A stretch of 6,736 bases of DNA from Solirubrobacterales bacterium. Lineage in GTDB: Bacteria > Actinomycetota > Thermoleophilia > Solirubrobacterales > Solirubrobacteraceae. Location: NCBI GenBank assembly GCA_015655225.1, contig JAATFK010000021.1, forward strand, positions 1-6,736, written 5' to 3'. A model generated the notes under the pieces. It did no database searches and had not been told where the DNA came from. It saw nothing but the letters and a program-made list of their open reading frames with translations. This document shows positions 6,029-6,736 of this stretch, piece after piece. How positions within the stretch are numbered: position 1 is the first letter of the stretch; each line of letters starts with the position of its first letter. The position numbers and the translations under genes are program-made.

Positions 6029-6736
6029 ATGGAGCTGTGGATGCACGCATTCGCGATCCCCGGCCGCGTCGTCGAGGCCGCGCGGCGGGTCGAGCGCGCG
6101 GGCTTCGACGGGCTGCTGCTCGCCGACAGCCAGAGCCTCACCGCCGACGTCTGGGTCGAGCTGGCGCTCGCGAGCGCGGCCACCGAGCGGCTGCGCCTCG
6201 GCCCCGGCGTCACCAACCCCTTCACGCGCCACCTCGCCGTGACCGCGTCGGCGGCCGCGACGCTCCAGGCCGAGAGCGGCGGCCGCGCGGTCCTGGGCCT
6301 CGGCCGGGGCGACTCGGCGATCACGCAGCTCGGCGGCCGCGCCGCCGCGCCCGCCGCCTTCGAGGAGGCGATCGTCGCCGTGCAGGCGTACCTGCGCGGG
6401 GAGGCCGGGACGGTCGACGGGCACGCCAGCCGGATCGCCTGGATCGCCGCCGACCCGCACCCGAAGGTCCCGCTCGTGGTGGGAGCGACCGGGCCGCGCG
6501 TGATCGCCGCTGCCGCCCGCCACGCTGACGGCCTCGACCTCACCGTCGGCGCCGAGCCGCAGCGGCTGCGCTGGGCGATCGCGACCGCGCGCGAGGCGGC
6601 CGCCGGGCGCCCGCTGAGCATCGGCGCCTACCTGAACGTCGCCGTCGACCCCGACCCGGCGGCGGCGCGCGACCTGGTGCGCGGGAGCGTCGCGACCTTC
6701 GCCCGCTTCGCGACCAAGGGAGCGCCCGCCGACGGC
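6029..6736 (+). CDS. LLM-class flavin/F420-dependent oxidoreductase (3' partial)
   Basis: The frame is open from ATG 6029 to the end of the window without a stop, giving 236 residues of a family that usually has about 300-350. It is a luciferase-like TIM barrel. The N-terminus [20 protein letters not shown] and [12 protein letters not shown] (23-34) form the first strands. [20 protein letters not shown] (58-77) and [14 protein letters not shown] (84-97) are the classic central motifs of the F420-type (Mer-like) branch. [23 protein letters not shown] (147-169) is the typical later strand and helix. The cofactor (F420 or FMN) and substrate cannot be decided from sequence; the Mer-like motifs and probable actinobacterial host favour F420. 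A TAGCGT -10 element 8 nt upstream and the missing Shine-Dalgarno suggest a leaderless mRNA. It is divergent from the cold-shock gene. Confidence 0.9.
   Translation, partial: MELWMHAFAIPGRVVEAARRVERAGFDGLLLADSQSLTADVWVELALASAATERLRLGPGVTNPFTRHLAVTASAAATLQAESGGRAVLGLGRGDSAITQLGGRAAAPAAFEEAIVAVQAYLRGEAGTVDGHASRIAWIAADPHPKVPLVVGATGPRVIAAAARHADGLDLTVGAEPQRLRWAIATAREAAAGRPLSIGAYLNVAVDPDPAAARDLVRGSVATFARFATKGAPADG

Noticed and set aside
5868..6050. 61-residue N-terminal extension of the cold-shock protein
   Set aside because: The family starts at MATGTVKWF, and a strong GGAGG precedes that ATG at 6 nt.

Overview
The window is very GC-rich, densely packed bacterial chromosome. Strong G/C preference at third codon positions, short intergenic gaps, a DUF4232 secreted protein, a probable F420/FMN LLM-family oxidoreductase and candidate leaderless starts all point to a high-GC actinobacterium. 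A soil Thermoleophilia/Solirubrobacterales-like organism is my best guess, from general impression rather than a marker gene. I see no rRNA, tRNA, CRISPR array, transposase, integrase or phage gene.

Left part (1-2380). The 3' end of an unidentified plus-strand gene is followed 14 bp later by a small S4-domain RNA-binding protein of the Hsp15 type. That gene ends tail-to-tail on a minus-strand gene for a small single-pass membrane protein, and the two stop codons share one CTAG. The small membrane protein is transcribed divergently from a YiiX-like permuted papain-fold cysteine hydrolase. Only 19 bp separate the two start codons, and they hold a nearly symmetric pair of overlapping -10 elements that would place both transcripts exactly at their start codons. 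Downstream of the hydrolase, on the same strand, is a membrane protein with a GIDE (MULAN/BAM-type) domain between two membrane segments. An 18-bp-stem hairpin closes this block.

Middle part (2383-4435). A minus-strand 14-TM-type (DHA2) MFS exporter with a histidine-rich tail is divergent from a secreted four-cysteine DUF4232 protein. A 7+7 bp inverted repeat lies between them and looks like an operator. The DUF4232 gene converges on an Old Yellow Enzyme-type ene-reductase.

Right part (4433-6736). The ene-reductase and a CspA-type cold-shock protein both read leftwards. They are separated by two hairpins behind the cold-shock gene, one of which is a good terminator. Divergent from the cold-shock gene, an LLM-class flavin/F420-dependent oxidoreductase starts at 6029 and runs off the window.

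The most notable points are the symmetric leaderless divergent promoter, the linkage of a permuted papain-like hydrolase with a MULAN-topology GIDE protein that has no RING, the dominance of TAG stops (7 of 9 genes), and the operator-like dyad at the exporter/DUF4232 junction.
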